Of a stretch of DNA of 64,000 bases, positions 23,602 through 34,756 are shown one piece after another. The stretch covers positions 106,642,711 to 106,706,710 of the forward strand of contig CM041295.1 of the NCBI GenBank assembly GCA_023052935.1, in the 5' to 3' direction. The notes beneath the pieces were generated by a model. That model was not told the origin of the DNA. It was given only the letters and a program-made list of their open reading frames with translations, and did no database searches. This DNA comes from Piezodorus guildinii. Lineage: Eukaryota > Arthropoda > Insecta > Hemiptera > Pentatomidae. The first letter of the stretch is position 1. Each line of letters opens with the position of its first letter. The position numbers were made by a program, and so were the translations under genes.

Positions 23602-24045
23602 TTATGTTGCCTTTCGTTATCTGAATGAAATCAACCAACAGCCTCTTGCATGATATATATATATATAGACAATAGAATTATTCCAAACAAACGCGAACTA
23701 TTTAGTATGAATATTTATTAATTTAAGTCCTACCCGTCTATAAATCTATTTACACACGATACAATTGAGTCGTATTGCCTTGTATTTCATTTAATTGTGA
23801 GTACTACATTAACAAAAGAATCAGTTAATAAAATCTTTATTTTATGTTGCAATTGCGTAGTCCTGTTTAGTTTATTAAGTAAAGGCCAATAAATAAATTA
23901 CATTTTACTATGCTTTATTTAATTTATGCTTACGATTCAGGCTAAAGACAATTCCTTGACCTATCTTGAAACTATTTCTTCCAGAATTTTTTCTTCACTA
24001 TTAATTTAATTTGAATGATTAAAAAAAAATATATATATTTTATTG
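23602..24045. other. A+T-rich, no gene seen
   Basis: Short AT run at about 23652. Nothing else recognised. Confidence 0.4.
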
Positions 24046-24465
24046 ATATTTACTACTGTATATGAATTAAATACTACAAGTAAATGAGCAACACTAGAAT
24101 TACAGGCATAAAAAACGTCTCTTGAAGAAACTACCCCGCGGTAGCACTCAAATGTTAATTTAATTTAGGAGATCCCGTGGCCATCGTCTTTTCAGGCGCC
24201 TCGGAGAATTATCGGGAAGGGATGGAGATGAGAGGCTATGAACTAGTGGGCTTGAGTAGGCTGCTAGTTTGGAATTGAAGGAGGTATATCAATTTCGCGC
24301 TAAGTCTGTAACTAATGGGATACTTGTGTCTTTTTTTTTTTTTTTTTTTTTTTTGTGACACAGTAAGGTGCATTTAGGATTTTGAATTGCTAGGGTTGGA
24401 TGCGGAGAATTTGATGATTTGTTGGAACCCCCATATTAACGATTTTAAATTACTAATAAAAGCAA
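24046..24465 (-). pseudogene. Jockey-like LINE ORF2 3' end with 3' UTR
   Basis: The last 32 codons are intact on the minus strand: SPLVHSLSSPSLPDNSPRRL then KRRWPRDLLN and a stop at about 24166. This is close to the intact ORF2 end (SPRRLKR-W-PRDLL pattern). Further upstream WGFQQIIKFSASNP and NAPYCVT are recognisable. A T24 tract (24331-24354) interrupts the frame. The 3' UTR ends GTAAATATCAATAAA, then AT repeats and T9, so the tail is not poly(A). The same 3' end occurs alone at 6738-6809. Confidence 0.85.
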
Positions 24466-24656
24466 AAATTTAGTTGTTGTTAGTTAAGGCTTTAAGGCGT
24501 AAAACATCAAACGTCATCAACGCTTGTTAAATTGTTAAACTTCTAGAAGAAGAAATAAATAATAGGAATTATAAATAAAAGGCATAAATAGGGAAATCAA
24601 TTAAGAATGAATGAAAAAATTAATATATAATAGTAAGTGTAAAGTTGCGACAAACT

Positions 24657-24990
24657 ACTTAATAATAAATAAATAAAGTTGTAAGAAAAAACTTTTTTTT
24701 GGAATAAAGTTTTAGTAAGGATTTTTTTCCGAAAAAATTTAAGATTGATTTAATTAAATCTTCGTTACTTTCCAAAACTTTCGATATATCTGTAATGAGT
24801 CCTATTCTGTGAAGGTGGGAGGTATAATACGGGCATTCTTGGATGATATGATTAATCGAGAGGATTCCATTGCAGTGTTTGCAACAAAAATTTAGTTTTA
24901 AGGATTTGCGTGACCCAATTCGCTCTTACGCTATTACATATGTTAACAGATGTGTCAATGAGATCTTACTGTAAGCAATTACATTTGTAC
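24657..24990 (-). pseudogene. I-like LINE ORF2 C-terminus with zinc knuckle
   Basis: A minus-strand frame of about 89 codons runs from 24925 to a stop at 24659. It contains CKHCNGILSINHIIQECPYY, a CX2CX7HX4C knuckle of the type that follows RNase H in I-clade LINEs (pattern C..C...LT..HIL.ECP.Y). After it comes ITDISKVLESNEDLIKSILN and a lysine-rich end, as expected for the C-terminal tail. Upstream, in a shifted frame, VRANWVTQ resembles the (T)R.RIGHTR segment. Only the 3' end is present. Confidence 0.7.
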
Positions 24991-25710
24991 CCGATTTCTT
25001 AATGTTGACCAATAAAAAAATATTGTTCAATGTGTTAATATTGACCTGTGGTTAAAACTGGTTTATGTAGTTGCTGCTCGGTTGTTTTACATTAACCCAA
25101 AATAACCGGTTCATAAATAAACACCAATTGATAAATTGAGTCGTGTTTTATTGTTCCATTCATTATTCATTTCAATGGGGAATCCTGAGTGGGGATTCGT
25201 GACGAAACCAAGAATCCCGCCAATGGTATTCATACTGAACGATTGTATTTCCGTGATGATTCATATTTCTTTTTCCCGATATCGCCAAAATTATAACAAA
25301 AACAAAAATTAAAATATAGTTAGCAAGTATTTCATTTTTTGTACTAGAAATATTATTAGATGATATAATACTGACATTGTACCAGCCGATACGTATTAGT
25401 GGTCCTTCCAGTCTGGATTATTGTGAAATACCAATAAAAGTTCTAGAGCTATCGATCATTTAAAATTCAATAACGAATCATTTACTATTGAGGCTCATAA
25501 AAAATGTATCAGTTAATTATGAGCTAAGACAAAAATGTTTTATTTTAATTGATATTTAGATTTTTTTTTATCCAAGTATCTCCTTGGTTCACCTAAATAA
25601 CTTGAGACAAGATCTTAAAAATAACCTTAAGTTAAAACTTTCATTTTAGATTGTTAAAATTTAATATATATTTATATATTACGGTGTATAAACATTTTTT
25701 ATATATGTAT
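24991..25710. other. no gene seen
   Basis: Mixed-composition DNA, including a degenerate internal duplication around 25000-25065 (ATGTTGACC / AATATTGACC). Not recognised. Confidence 0.4.
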
Positions 25711-25998
25711 ATAGCGGTGAAGTGTAGTGTTAAAGTAAATAGCATTGGACTAATAATCTCCGGATAGAAGGTTAAATAAGGATATATATTAATTCTGTCA
25801 TTTCAGCCATGGGTCCACCTTGAGGTAGGGTGACCTTACTTAAACGGGGTGGCTGAGCTTGGAGATCACATATTATACATAATATCTCAAATTATATACG
25901 AGATACTCCAATCTACCCCTTGCACGATCGTTGACGAGTACAAATTTCTATAAGCACTAAACACAAAATCCCATATCAGTTGTTGAGATAATTTTTTT
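25711..25998 (+). mobile_element. diverged SINE-A copy
   Basis: Follows the SINE-A order (AATTCTGTCATTTCAGCCAT, CCCTTGCACGATCGTTGACG, AGTACAAATTTCTATAAGCA) and ends in a T-run. The head promoter boxes are degraded. Confidence 0.75.
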
Positions 25999-26568
25999 AT
26001 GTAAATTAGTAGATACAATTCATGAATTTGCAAAACAAAATATTAACCGAATAAAAAGAATATTCTTGTATATCAGAAAATAAACCATGTACGAAATATT
26101 GGAAAAATATATACCAATTCACTACAAATTTCAATTTTTACAGGTGCCGAATAATAGTGGATAGATCTGAGGATATTGTTTTGTTTTTTATCATGTTCGT
26201 TGGTATTTTATAGATTCACCGATTCTTACCCCAAATCAATAAATAAAGACATGTATTTTAAATGTACATTATTAAAAAATTTTCGATGGTGTCTCATTAC
26301 AAATTGTATATGAAACATTATTACTAGATGCGTTAAGGGAATAAAATAGCTAGAATATACATACTGCTATTGCTGAGTTACTGCAATGCGGAGAAAAAAA
26401 AAAACATTTCATTTCATTTTATATTAGTGTTTATTAGAAATTATCACAGTTTTCCTTAATATTTTGCAATTTATTTGGGAATGTCAATATGCTGTAATTA
26501 ACGCTTATTTGTTGTTTATTATATACAATAGTTTGATGGTTTAATAATTTACATAAATCTATTTAAAA

Positions 26569-26622
<54 letters not shown>

Positions 26623-27042
26623 CAAACATTATATAAGTGTCATTAATATTTACTTTATGGTGCGATCCGCATTAATTTATTTTTAGAAATGCAATGTTTT
26701 ATCTCCATGATAACGAAGATATGAACATTTTCATTCAAATATATATTACTCTTTAAGATAATTCCTTTTTATTATAATATTCCAACTAAAATATTTTTAA
26801 AATGGCATATTACAATATTATAATAGGTTTTGCCAATAATATTCATTTGTTTACCAATGTTCTTAAGTGAGCCTATAATACATATTTTTTATATGTATAT
26901 GTATAATAGATACATATACATATTCTTTTTTATATGTATATACAAAACCTATAAAAGAAAACTGCAATCGATGTTTATTTCAAATTTGTATATAATATGC
27001 GTGTTTGAGCATTTTATGGTCAAAGGAGAATATGTAGATGTG
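25999..27042. other. A+T-rich, no gene seen
   Basis: A-run and (AT)n at 26565-26621. The 78-codon frame at 26830 is low-complexity. Confidence 0.45.
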
Positions 27043-27060
27043 TCGAAAAAAGGTCCTCCC
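27043..27060. repeat. TIR200 solitary end
   Basis: CGAAAAAAGGTCCTCCC matches the ends of the elements at 27315 and 28463. Confidence 0.4.
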
Positions 27061-27157
27061 GAGTAATACGTAATTTAATCATTTCCCAAGCCTACTCACA
27101 GTAAATTTGGCGGAAACTCAGATTTCCTTCATTACTCGTAAAGAATTGTATTTAATT

Positions 27158-27314
27158 GGGGTCACCTGTGGTGAAGTGGCGGGCATAGCATCCTTCTATG
27201 CCTAATGTCGTGGGTTCAAACCCTGCAGATGGCTCTTGAACTATTAAAAGGAGGGAAGAATCCTTGGTTATGCCGTCCTTTGGAGAGTCGTAAAATGGTG
27301 GTCCTGAACTTTAT
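27158..27314 (+). mobile_element. SINE-C, 3'-truncated
   Basis: GGGGTCACCTGTGGTGAAGT head, box B GGTTCAAACCC, body GTTATGCCGTCCTTTGGAGA. It breaks off where TIR200 begins. Confidence 0.8.
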
Positions 27315-27507
27315 CAAAAAATGGTCCTCCTTTTTTTGTATCGTGAACATCTTCTTTGCCTTCTAGACACTTAGAAGAATTAGATAATTATTAGCTCTAA
27401 ATGCAAAGTAATAGTATTAGAGATGTGTAAGTTTGCACCATCTTCTGAGTTTGCAAGAAGCCTTGGGAGGTAATTACTCTTGGAATAACTGAGGAGGACC
27501 ATTTTTC
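27315..27507. mobile_element. TIR200 element, copy 1
   Basis: Ends AAAAAATGGTCCTCC and GGAGGACCATTTTT. It shares the internal block AGAAGCCTTGGGAGGT with 28463-28636. Non-coding. Confidence 0.65.
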
Positions 27508-27627
27508 GACTTCGACAAATTTAGCATTTAGGTGATCAATTCTGTTTGCCTCATTAAAAAACTTGCAGCATGTGATAAGGATTGTGATTTAACTTACTTG
27601 ACCGAAGAAAGAAGATGGCAAGTCTAA

Positions 27628-28464
27628 AAATCTGCTGCGGGCAACACACGACTTTCACTTAACTCCATTTTTAAAATCAATGAAAGAATTTTCGAAAACA
27701 GTTAGACGTAAATACGTGAAACTATTAAGGAATTAATTAAATTGAATTTATATAGAAACATGTGTTTTATTAAAAAATCGATTATATCATTATATAAAAT
27801 AATCAGTTAGTTTTTATGTCCATTTCATCACTCTCTATTAACTTTTAAAAGCTTGTGTATGAGATAATATTTTTTCTAAAATCTTGAGCTTTCCAACGGT
27901 ATATCATACATGTATATTACTGCTATATAATTTATTCCATTTATATATTTACCTGTTTTTAATCAGCGTTAACAAGGTAATATAGTTTTTTTTTTTGAAT
28001 CTACAAAATTAAAGGTACTTTAGGGGAAGAAAATTTAAAATATCGGCATTTAAACCCTGTCAGACCATTTTAGTCAGAATAAAGCCTACATGATATTGAA
28101 TCCCATTAAATTTTACATCGATATAGCGAGTTTAATCACAATCGTCTGAACCGTTTTCGAGCAAATCAAAAAAAGGTGCAAAATGCGTGGTATAAAGTGC
28201 CTCTTCGGGTAAGCTCATTTTGATGAAAAATGTTTTGTCTCGTCTCGGGTGTATAGTTGTCTTAAATATGAAATTTCAGTTTCATAGGACTTACCGTTTC
28301 CGCCGGGAGTTACCACACACACACACACACAAGACCTTTTTGCGGGACTTGGTTATTTGGACTCAGGGACCCTAAAACGTGTATTTCCGTTGAAAACTGG
28401 AATTCGAAAATTTTCACGATCGCAATACTTCCCCTTACTATATATATGTAGTAAGTGAAAGTAA
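27628..28464 (+). repeat. Rep850, near-complete copy
   Basis: Very similar to 20250-21107, with a deletion around the TGTTCAAAAAC region and a longer CA run near 28313-28330. Bounded by GCGGGCAACACACGACTTTC and GTAAGTGAAAGT. Confidence 0.85.
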
Positions 28465-28636
28465 AAATGGTCCTCCTGAATTATGATAAAATGCCTTCTT
28501 TACACTTTGACGAATTATACAGCTCTCACCTCTAAATATTGGGAAATAATAGTGATCTGTTTGTAAGCACCAACTTCTGAGTTTTCAAGAAGCCTTGGGA
28601 GGTGATTACTTCACGCATAACTCAGGACCATTTTTC
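28463..28636. mobile_element. TIR200 element, copy 2
   Basis: Begins at the last base of Rep850 (AAAAATGGTCCTCC) and ends AGGACCATTTTT. Confidence 0.65.
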
Positions 28637-28970
28637 GAGTTACCTATTCATTTCCTATGACCTTAGATTAAAAAACCTATGATTTAACCGCCGGATTAAC
28701 TACTACTAGCATAAGGCATTTCGTTTTAGAATTGTCCTCTTGTTGTATCATTTAAAGACCGTTTCTCATTCTACACAGCAGAGCAAGTTTATATATTTTT
28801 ATGTAAAATTCAATGAAAATTGAACCGAGTTCGTTCAGGATTGAAAACCATCCTTTATTTGTCAGGCTTGGGTCTGTTTATTTTTATTATCTTCAGATTA
28901 ATAACGAAAATAATATTTGTTTAACATTAATAAGTACAGCTATGCATTAAGGTATTACTTGTATTGTAAG
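28637..28970. other. no gene seen
   Basis: Mixed to A+T-rich DNA without recognised elements. Confidence 0.4.
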
Positions 28971-30336
28971 GTGTTGCTATCGTGAAAGTTTTGGAATTCC
29001 AGTTTTCAACAGAAATAAACGTTTTAGGGTCCCCTGATTCCAAATAGGTCTGTGTGGGCGTGTGTCTGTGTGTACGCTTGTGTGTGTGATAAGTATATCA
29101 CGAAAACGAAAAGTCGTACGAAACTGAAATTTTATATTTAATACTACTTTTCACCAATATTAGCTGACCAGGAGTGGATAGTTTATTCTCTAAAATGGCT
29201 CTAACGATTGAAATTTATGGACTCAAATATCATATAGGTTTCATTATGATTGAAATAGTCTGACAGGGTTAAAATGCCGATATTTTAAAATGCCTTCCCC
29301 AGAAGTATGTTTAGTTTTGTATATTTCATAAAATTGACCATATCATCTGAATACCATTTCTAAAAAACAGCAGAATTTACAACAAATTTGATAACCAATT
29401 AAAGGAGAAAATAGCATAAAATATTTGTTTATGCAATTTACCGTTGGAAAGTTTTTAGAAAAAAGATTATCTTATAGACAAACCTGTAAAAGCTTACGGA
29501 GGGTGATAAAAAGCCGATAAAACAAATTAATCGTAGTAGATAGTAATATTATAAATTATTTAATAAAGTTTGAAACTTATTGTAATTAATTATTTAACCA
29601 TTTATGTTCATTTTTATTAAGGTTGATTTTGGGCTGAATAATTCTTCCATTAATACTCATTCTTTTATTTCATGACGTTTCGGGATATTCTCCCATCTTC
29701 AGAAGTCTACAAAAATTATATTAAGCAATTTACCATCACATTAAAAATTACTATAATGAAGTGAATGGTTTAAAAAAGTTTATAAATTAGGTGTCAATTG
29801 ATAACAAAACTTTAAAACTATTAATTAACAAATTTTAAAATCATAAGAAGGTATTAAAAACAAAAATTTAACAATGTTACATAGTGCTTAGTTAAAAAAA
29901 TAAATAAATATTATAAAGTTACCTCGTCATATATTCAGTAATCTCAACATTTTCACTAATCACACATTGAGCCAGGTAAAAAAGTAAAACAAAGTCAATA
30001 TCTAAATACATCAGATCTGAGCAAGAGTATTGCCCAGATCTTTGTCCTCAACTGGATTAAGGATTAGACCAATTTTTAACTTGTATATGGTTATTATTAT
30101 TTCATATTGTGAAATTCTTTAAAACGTTTATTATTAATTATTTATATTATATTTTTAATTTTTTAATTAAATCAGAATAGTGGTAACTTAAATGTCTTGA
30201 ATCAGTTTTAAAATTCACGGTTTTATCTATATTTTTATTGATATATATAGTTCATTTTTAAATGTATTTAAAAATTCTTGAATTGATTTTAATAAATTAG
30301 GTAAGTGAAAGTCATGTGTTGCGCACCCCAGATTTT
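28971..30336 (-). repeat. Rep850 copy with an inserted element
   Basis: Reverse copy with all main blocks: ATTCCAGTTTTCAACAG, CAGGGTTAAAATGCCGATAT, GGTAAGTGAAAGTCATGTGT. A 633-bp insertion (29617-30249) flanked by a TSD interrupts it. Confidence 0.85.
29617..30249 (-). mobile_element. FB-H element with hammerhead-like motif
   Basis: Flanked by the 11-base TSD GTTCATTTTTA (29606-29616, 30250-30260) inside Rep850. The minus strand at 29673-29702 reads CTGAAGA, T, then a GGGA/TCCC hairpin, GAAAC and GTC. The remainder is A+T-rich with no ORF. The motif links it to the elements at 34395, 56790, 57301 and 59100. Confidence 0.65.
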
Positions 30337-30600
30337 TTTGAATACTTAATGTTTAACAGGTATTTCATTGTAGAGAGAACTGATTGGATGCCCTGAGGTG
30401 ATAAAATGTTTCTCATCACTTCCCACCGTCCATAAATTAGTCAGAACCGACGAGCTATGATCGATACCTGTTACATGTTGGATTAGTTCGTCATGGCTGT
30501 TAACTCGTATCAAACTGACACTCGACTATTCTTGTTCTGATTTACCACATTTCTTGCAAGTGCCCTAGTGTCCGCTATACCGAGCAGCTTTGTAAATAAA

Positions 30601-30906
30601 AAAACCTGTACCACTACAACCCATGGAGAGTTTTGGCCTTAGTACATGTAGAGATTCGTACTGTTTCTAGGCCAACGGCCGTGCAATGACGTGATTCGGC
30701 CAAGATCACGCTCAGCCGCCATGTTTTTCCCCTGTTTTGGGTACCCACTTTATAGAGGCTGGGTGTGCCCCAGGAGGGTCTCCATGCCCCAGGATCGCCC
30801 CCCGGCTGAAATAACAGAATAAATAATATTCCGCCACAGCCGGGATTCGAACCCAGACCCGGAGCACAGTAGACTAGCGCTCTAACCACTAGATTACGCC
30901 GCTCCT
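30601..30906 (-). mobile_element. SINE-A, best preserved copy
   Basis: 306 bp between the 13-base TSD CTTTGTAAATAAA (30588-30600, 30907-30919). On the minus strand it has a complete tRNA-like head with box A TAATCTAGTGGTTAGAG and box B GGTTCGAATCC, then the body to GGTACAGG and a short T-run. Probably the youngest SINE in the window. The 105-codon frame on the same strand is a by-product of the repeat. Confidence 0.92.
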
Positions 30907-30919
30907 CTTTGTAAATAAA

Positions 30920-32719
30920 GAAGTGTTCCATTAAGATAAACTAAATCAACGTCACGAATAGAGATTTAGGAAATCTTAATTACGTTCTAATTGTTCCTCT
31001 CAAAGACCGAATTAATTGGAAGTCAGAACTGGACGTGATCCCATGTTATTAGTTTTCAAAAAGAGCTGAAAAATTGCTTCAAGGTTGGCAGGAGAAATAA
31101 CAGCTCGTATTTACGGCTCCGTAGTAAAAATTGGCAGCTTCTTTAAATAGTTTTACGATTCGAGTATTAAACATTTTATGTTTGGTTCCAGCTTGGAAAG
31201 CAGGGAACTGTTTTTACAATACGTTATTTTTAACCTGAGCAACTTCTAAAAAGACCATTTCACACAAAATCAAGTAATGGGAAAATAATTATATCCTTGA
31301 GGTTTTTCGTACTAAATGATACGTTCTATGTATACAAAAGCTCGAGATCGGAACACATTAGACGTTGTGCAAATAGAAATGTGTACAATTTAAGCTCTAT
31401 TTATATTTGCCAAATCAGTTATCAGACCAGGAAAGCGCACAGTGATTCCAAACGCACCTATTCAGGTCATAAAAACGCCATGGTCTTGTACCATAAATCA
31501 TCCATCTCTCCGTTATTTTGTTTTTAAGTAAATTCACATTCAATGGTGTAATTAGAAATCTTTTAGCTCTTATTTAAAGGATAAAAATAGATAATTTTGT
31601 GGATAATTTTAGAAAAAAAAATTGTTACTAGTTTTTTTTTTTTTGTATTTTACATTAATATTTTTAATATTAAAAGTAGGACTATAAGGAAAAATAAGTA
31701 AACTGTGTAAAAGCAACCCAATAAAGTTGGGCAGCATCACTTATTCAATAAAGTTTCTCTATCTATATTGTCTGTGTTTTTTTGTTTTTTTCAATGTTTT
31801 AAATGTTATTAGATAAGTTTAAGAAAACTTTGGGTTTCATATCTTGGTGAATTATGAAACAAAATTTTGAATATCTCAATATACAAATAACATAATGCAG
31901 TAAAAAGTTCTTTTGTAAAAATTCAATTTTGCTTTTTATGTTTATAGACAAAATATCAAAACATTGATTTCTATCCTGTTATTTAAGAGTAACGCATAGT
32001 TGACAATAAAGATGTTTTCAATAGAAATGCTAGAAAATTGCTGTCATAGGAAATTAGTTAATTGTCTAACTTAATGTTATCATATTACAAACCGTATTGG
32101 CTTATTGCGCAAAGTAAATAATGTGTTATGTTTTTGTTAATGTAAATGTGTTTTTGTTAGGTAATGTTGTCGTTCTCTTAAATTTAATATATCCAATTTA
32201 CATTATGTCATGTCTACAATTAAAATGATAATCTAAAATTTCAGATTAGATAGAATTCATTAAAAAAAAAAAAAATAAAGCGAAATTCTGCTTCTAAAGG
32301 AAATACATTGTAGATCCCTTAACCTGATATGTAATACCAGGGATACAGTGGTGTCTATTAGTTTCAACCCTATCTTCTAACACATTTCCTTAACTTATCA
32401 AATAATCTTGGTACCCAGAAATTGCTAAAAAAAATAAATACCTGTAACTGTTTTATAGTTCTTATGAAATTTCACCATCTATCGATTAAATCTTACTTAT
32501 TTATAATTATTGTGAGATTAACAACTATCACAATCCTATTCATCTATTAAATTAATCATCTTATATTGAAAGATATTATGAATTAATTTCAGATTAAATT
32601 CCAAAATTTGAAAATTGTTAATCATAGCGTTTAGAGGAACAAAATGTCGCTGAGATTGATTCCATAAATCTTAAATAGGACGACCAGGGCGGAATTTGTC
32701 TCGAAAAAGTGCGTTTCGA
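30920..32719. other. A+T-rich, no gene seen
   Basis: 1.8 kb without recognised repeats. A 76-codon frame at 31297-31527 is not recognised and has no supporting context. Confidence 0.4.
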
Positions 32720-32805
32720 ACTGGGGCAGTTTGGTCCGGTGGATAAATCACTGGACAACTGTTATCCTTGTTCGTAACAGGCTTCGGCAGAATTCACTTA
32801 GTGTA
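32720..32805 (+). mobile_element. tRNA-like head, probably a SINE-A remnant
   Basis: TTTGGTCCGGTGGATAAATC resembles box A and its surroundings in SINE-A, with CACTGGACAACTGTTATCC in the anticodon-arm position. Box B is degraded. Confidence 0.4.
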
Positions 32806-32910
32806 TACCAAGTGAATAGCCTATTTAAACTGATATAAATAGTTGTACAATAAATTGACCGTAAACAAAATAATATAAACCGATCTGGTATAATAACAAC
32901 AAAAACTAAA

Positions 32911-33110
32911 GGCTCACCTGTGGTGTAGTAGCTAGTATAACAGCTTCCTGTGCCCAAGATCCCGAGTTCAAACCCGGCAGATGTTCCTAGGATGTTTTAA
33001 AAGATCTCTATCCTAATGTAATTTGGATAGACAAAATTTAGGCCTCACACTATAGCATCGTCATATTCTAAAGTGACATGAAGCGGTGTTCAATGAATAA
33101 ACAAACATTA
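32911..33110 (+). mobile_element. SINE-C copy
   Basis: GGCTCACCTGTGGTGTAGTA head, box B GAGTTCAAACCC, AAATTTAGGCCTCACACTAT, and ends CAATGAATAAACAA. Internally shortened. Confidence 0.8.
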
Positions 33111-33689
33111 TAGAAACTGATTTTGTGCTTGATGAAAATTGAAATTTTTATACCACTACCCCGTTACCGTTAACTAAACGCCGTATTATTGATGAATTAA
33201 ATTTAAAAAATAGTGTGCCGTCCAAAATAAAACTACGAACCGGTATTTTATTATTTTTACTGCTCTACACATATTAGCTTCTCATGAAGAAATCCTAACG
33301 ATTCTTGCAGGAACTCGTTCCAGACCTTTCTACTCCAGAAAAAAATATGAGGGGTGTAGGTCTGGAGAAAAAAAAAATTGAATAGCGTGTTCCTGGTTAT
33401 TCGAACACTGTTACTACTATTCTATGATTATCATGAATATGCGTTTATTAACTATTCTATTCAATAATTATACTTTCTACTTCTAAAAAATTTTTAAAAA
33501 TAATAAAATAAATTATATATATATATATAATATTTTACAAATTTTCTTATCCGTTTACCATATTATTACATTTTCTTACCTATATATTTAATATATAATA
33601 AGAGAAAGTATAATCATGACATTTTTGAAGCCTATTTTTCTACTTTTTTTAGGTAAAAAGAGAAATGGATGATTATTGAGGATCAACGA
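33111..33689. other. A+T-rich, no gene seen
   Basis: Includes an imperfect hairpin at 33317-33363 (CCAGACCT near the left, AGGTCTGG at the right) and an AT run near 33515-33530. Confidence 0.45.
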
Positions 33690-33850
33690 AATTATAGGTA
33701 CTTTATTAGAAGGAATTTGAAAATTCAGCATTTGAGCCTTAAGAAAATGTCATTGAATAAAATATGCATGGTATATAGCCCCGTGTAATTTCACAGTAAT
33801 ATAGGGAATTGAATTAAGATCGTTCGTCAATTTTTGTTCTAATGATGCTA
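33690..33850 (+). repeat. Rep850 fragment
   Basis: Degraded forward piece with AAAATTCAGCATTTGAGCCT and TTTCACAGTAATATAGGGAA. Confidence 0.5.
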
Positions 33851-33989
33851 TAATAGCCTAGGCATATTTAGGGTTGGTTTTCGTACGACTCTTGTTCAGT
33901 AAAAGGTTGGTTAGTACTCCAAGTGTGTATTCTAGTAGAAAACTTAAATTTATTTTCCAATAGCAGAACCTTCCCTTATAACATACATT

Positions 33990-34137
33990 AAGGGTACTCA
34001 CTACGTTTGCTATAGCATGCTATTTGTGCTATTGTGCTAAACCCATCAATTTTATACAGGAAATAACTGAAGAAACTCGACGGGTTTAGCAAAATAACAC
34101 AAATAGCATGCTATAGCAAACGTAGTGAGTACCCCTA
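33990..34137. mobile_element. PalMITE copy e
   Basis: Palindrome as in the other copies, but the left end has lost a G (AAGGGTACTC). Followed by TA. Confidence 0.85.
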
Positions 34138-34230
34138 TTATATATCTTAATAATGATTCTGTATCCATTCTGCGACAAGATTTCCTCTAGATTGATATTA
34201 TAAATACATATAAATAAAAAGTGAACTTTA

Positions 34231-34335
34231 GAGTCTTAGTATAAAATAACTAAACATAATGAATTTAATTATTTAGAATAAAAATGAACAAATAAAATAA
34301 CTCAAGAGATAAATTCTTATAATAATGTACAATAC
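34231..34335 (+). repeat. paralogue of the LINE insertion site
   Basis: Matches 37651-37745 (AGTCTTAG, ATAAAATAACTCAA, ATAAATTCT blocks) and runs uninterrupted where the LINE at 37746 sits. This shows what the target looked like before insertion. Confidence 0.65.
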
Positions 34336-34394
34336 AAAAACGTAATGTAAAAAATACAGTCTGGATATAAAAAAAATTTACAATACCTTCTACG

Positions 34395-34745
34395 TTTTAC
34401 ATTATCATCAAATAACCGAAGGTTTGAGGTATCCCACTCGTCATCAGGATCCTACAGGTTAAAACAATAACATATCTAAAATCAAATAAAAATCATTATT
34501 TTGAAATAAATTTTTAAAATCATGGTGGTAATTTTAAAAATAAAAATTAATAATAAAATTATCAAAAAAATATTAAACTCTATCTCAACAAAAATAACAA
34601 TGTTGCTTAATTTACAATTAAAAGTCATGAATATTCTAAAAGTTTACCTGGTTTATGTGAATTTAGAGATGTTATTGTTTTAGCATGTAGGATCCTGAAG
34701 ATAGGTGATAGCCCGAAACATCGGTTGTTTGATGATATTGTAAAA
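34395..34745 (+). mobile_element. FB-H fold-back element
   Basis: The two ends are inverted copies of about 90 bases (AGGATCCTACAGGTTAAAAC at the left, GTAGGATCCTGAAGAT at the right). The right end carries CTGAAGA (34695-34701), a short hairpin, GAAAC and ATC. The left copy of the motif is degraded. No ORF. Confidence 0.6.
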
Positions 34746-34756
34746 TAAAAATCTTA

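Noticed and set aside
30840..30906. genuine tRNA gene
   Set aside because: Box A and box B are good, but the sequence is the head of SINE-A with TSD and body, repeated several times in the window.
30614..30931. 105-codon minus-strand frame
   Set aside because: Entirely within SINE-A and its flank.
33317..33363. imperfect hairpin as an RNA gene
   Set aside because: Single occurrence, mismatched stem, no promoter or family signal.
7272..34137. CRISPR array
   Set aside because: The repeated palindromes are kilobases apart with TA flanks and no regular spacers; the genome is eukaryotic.
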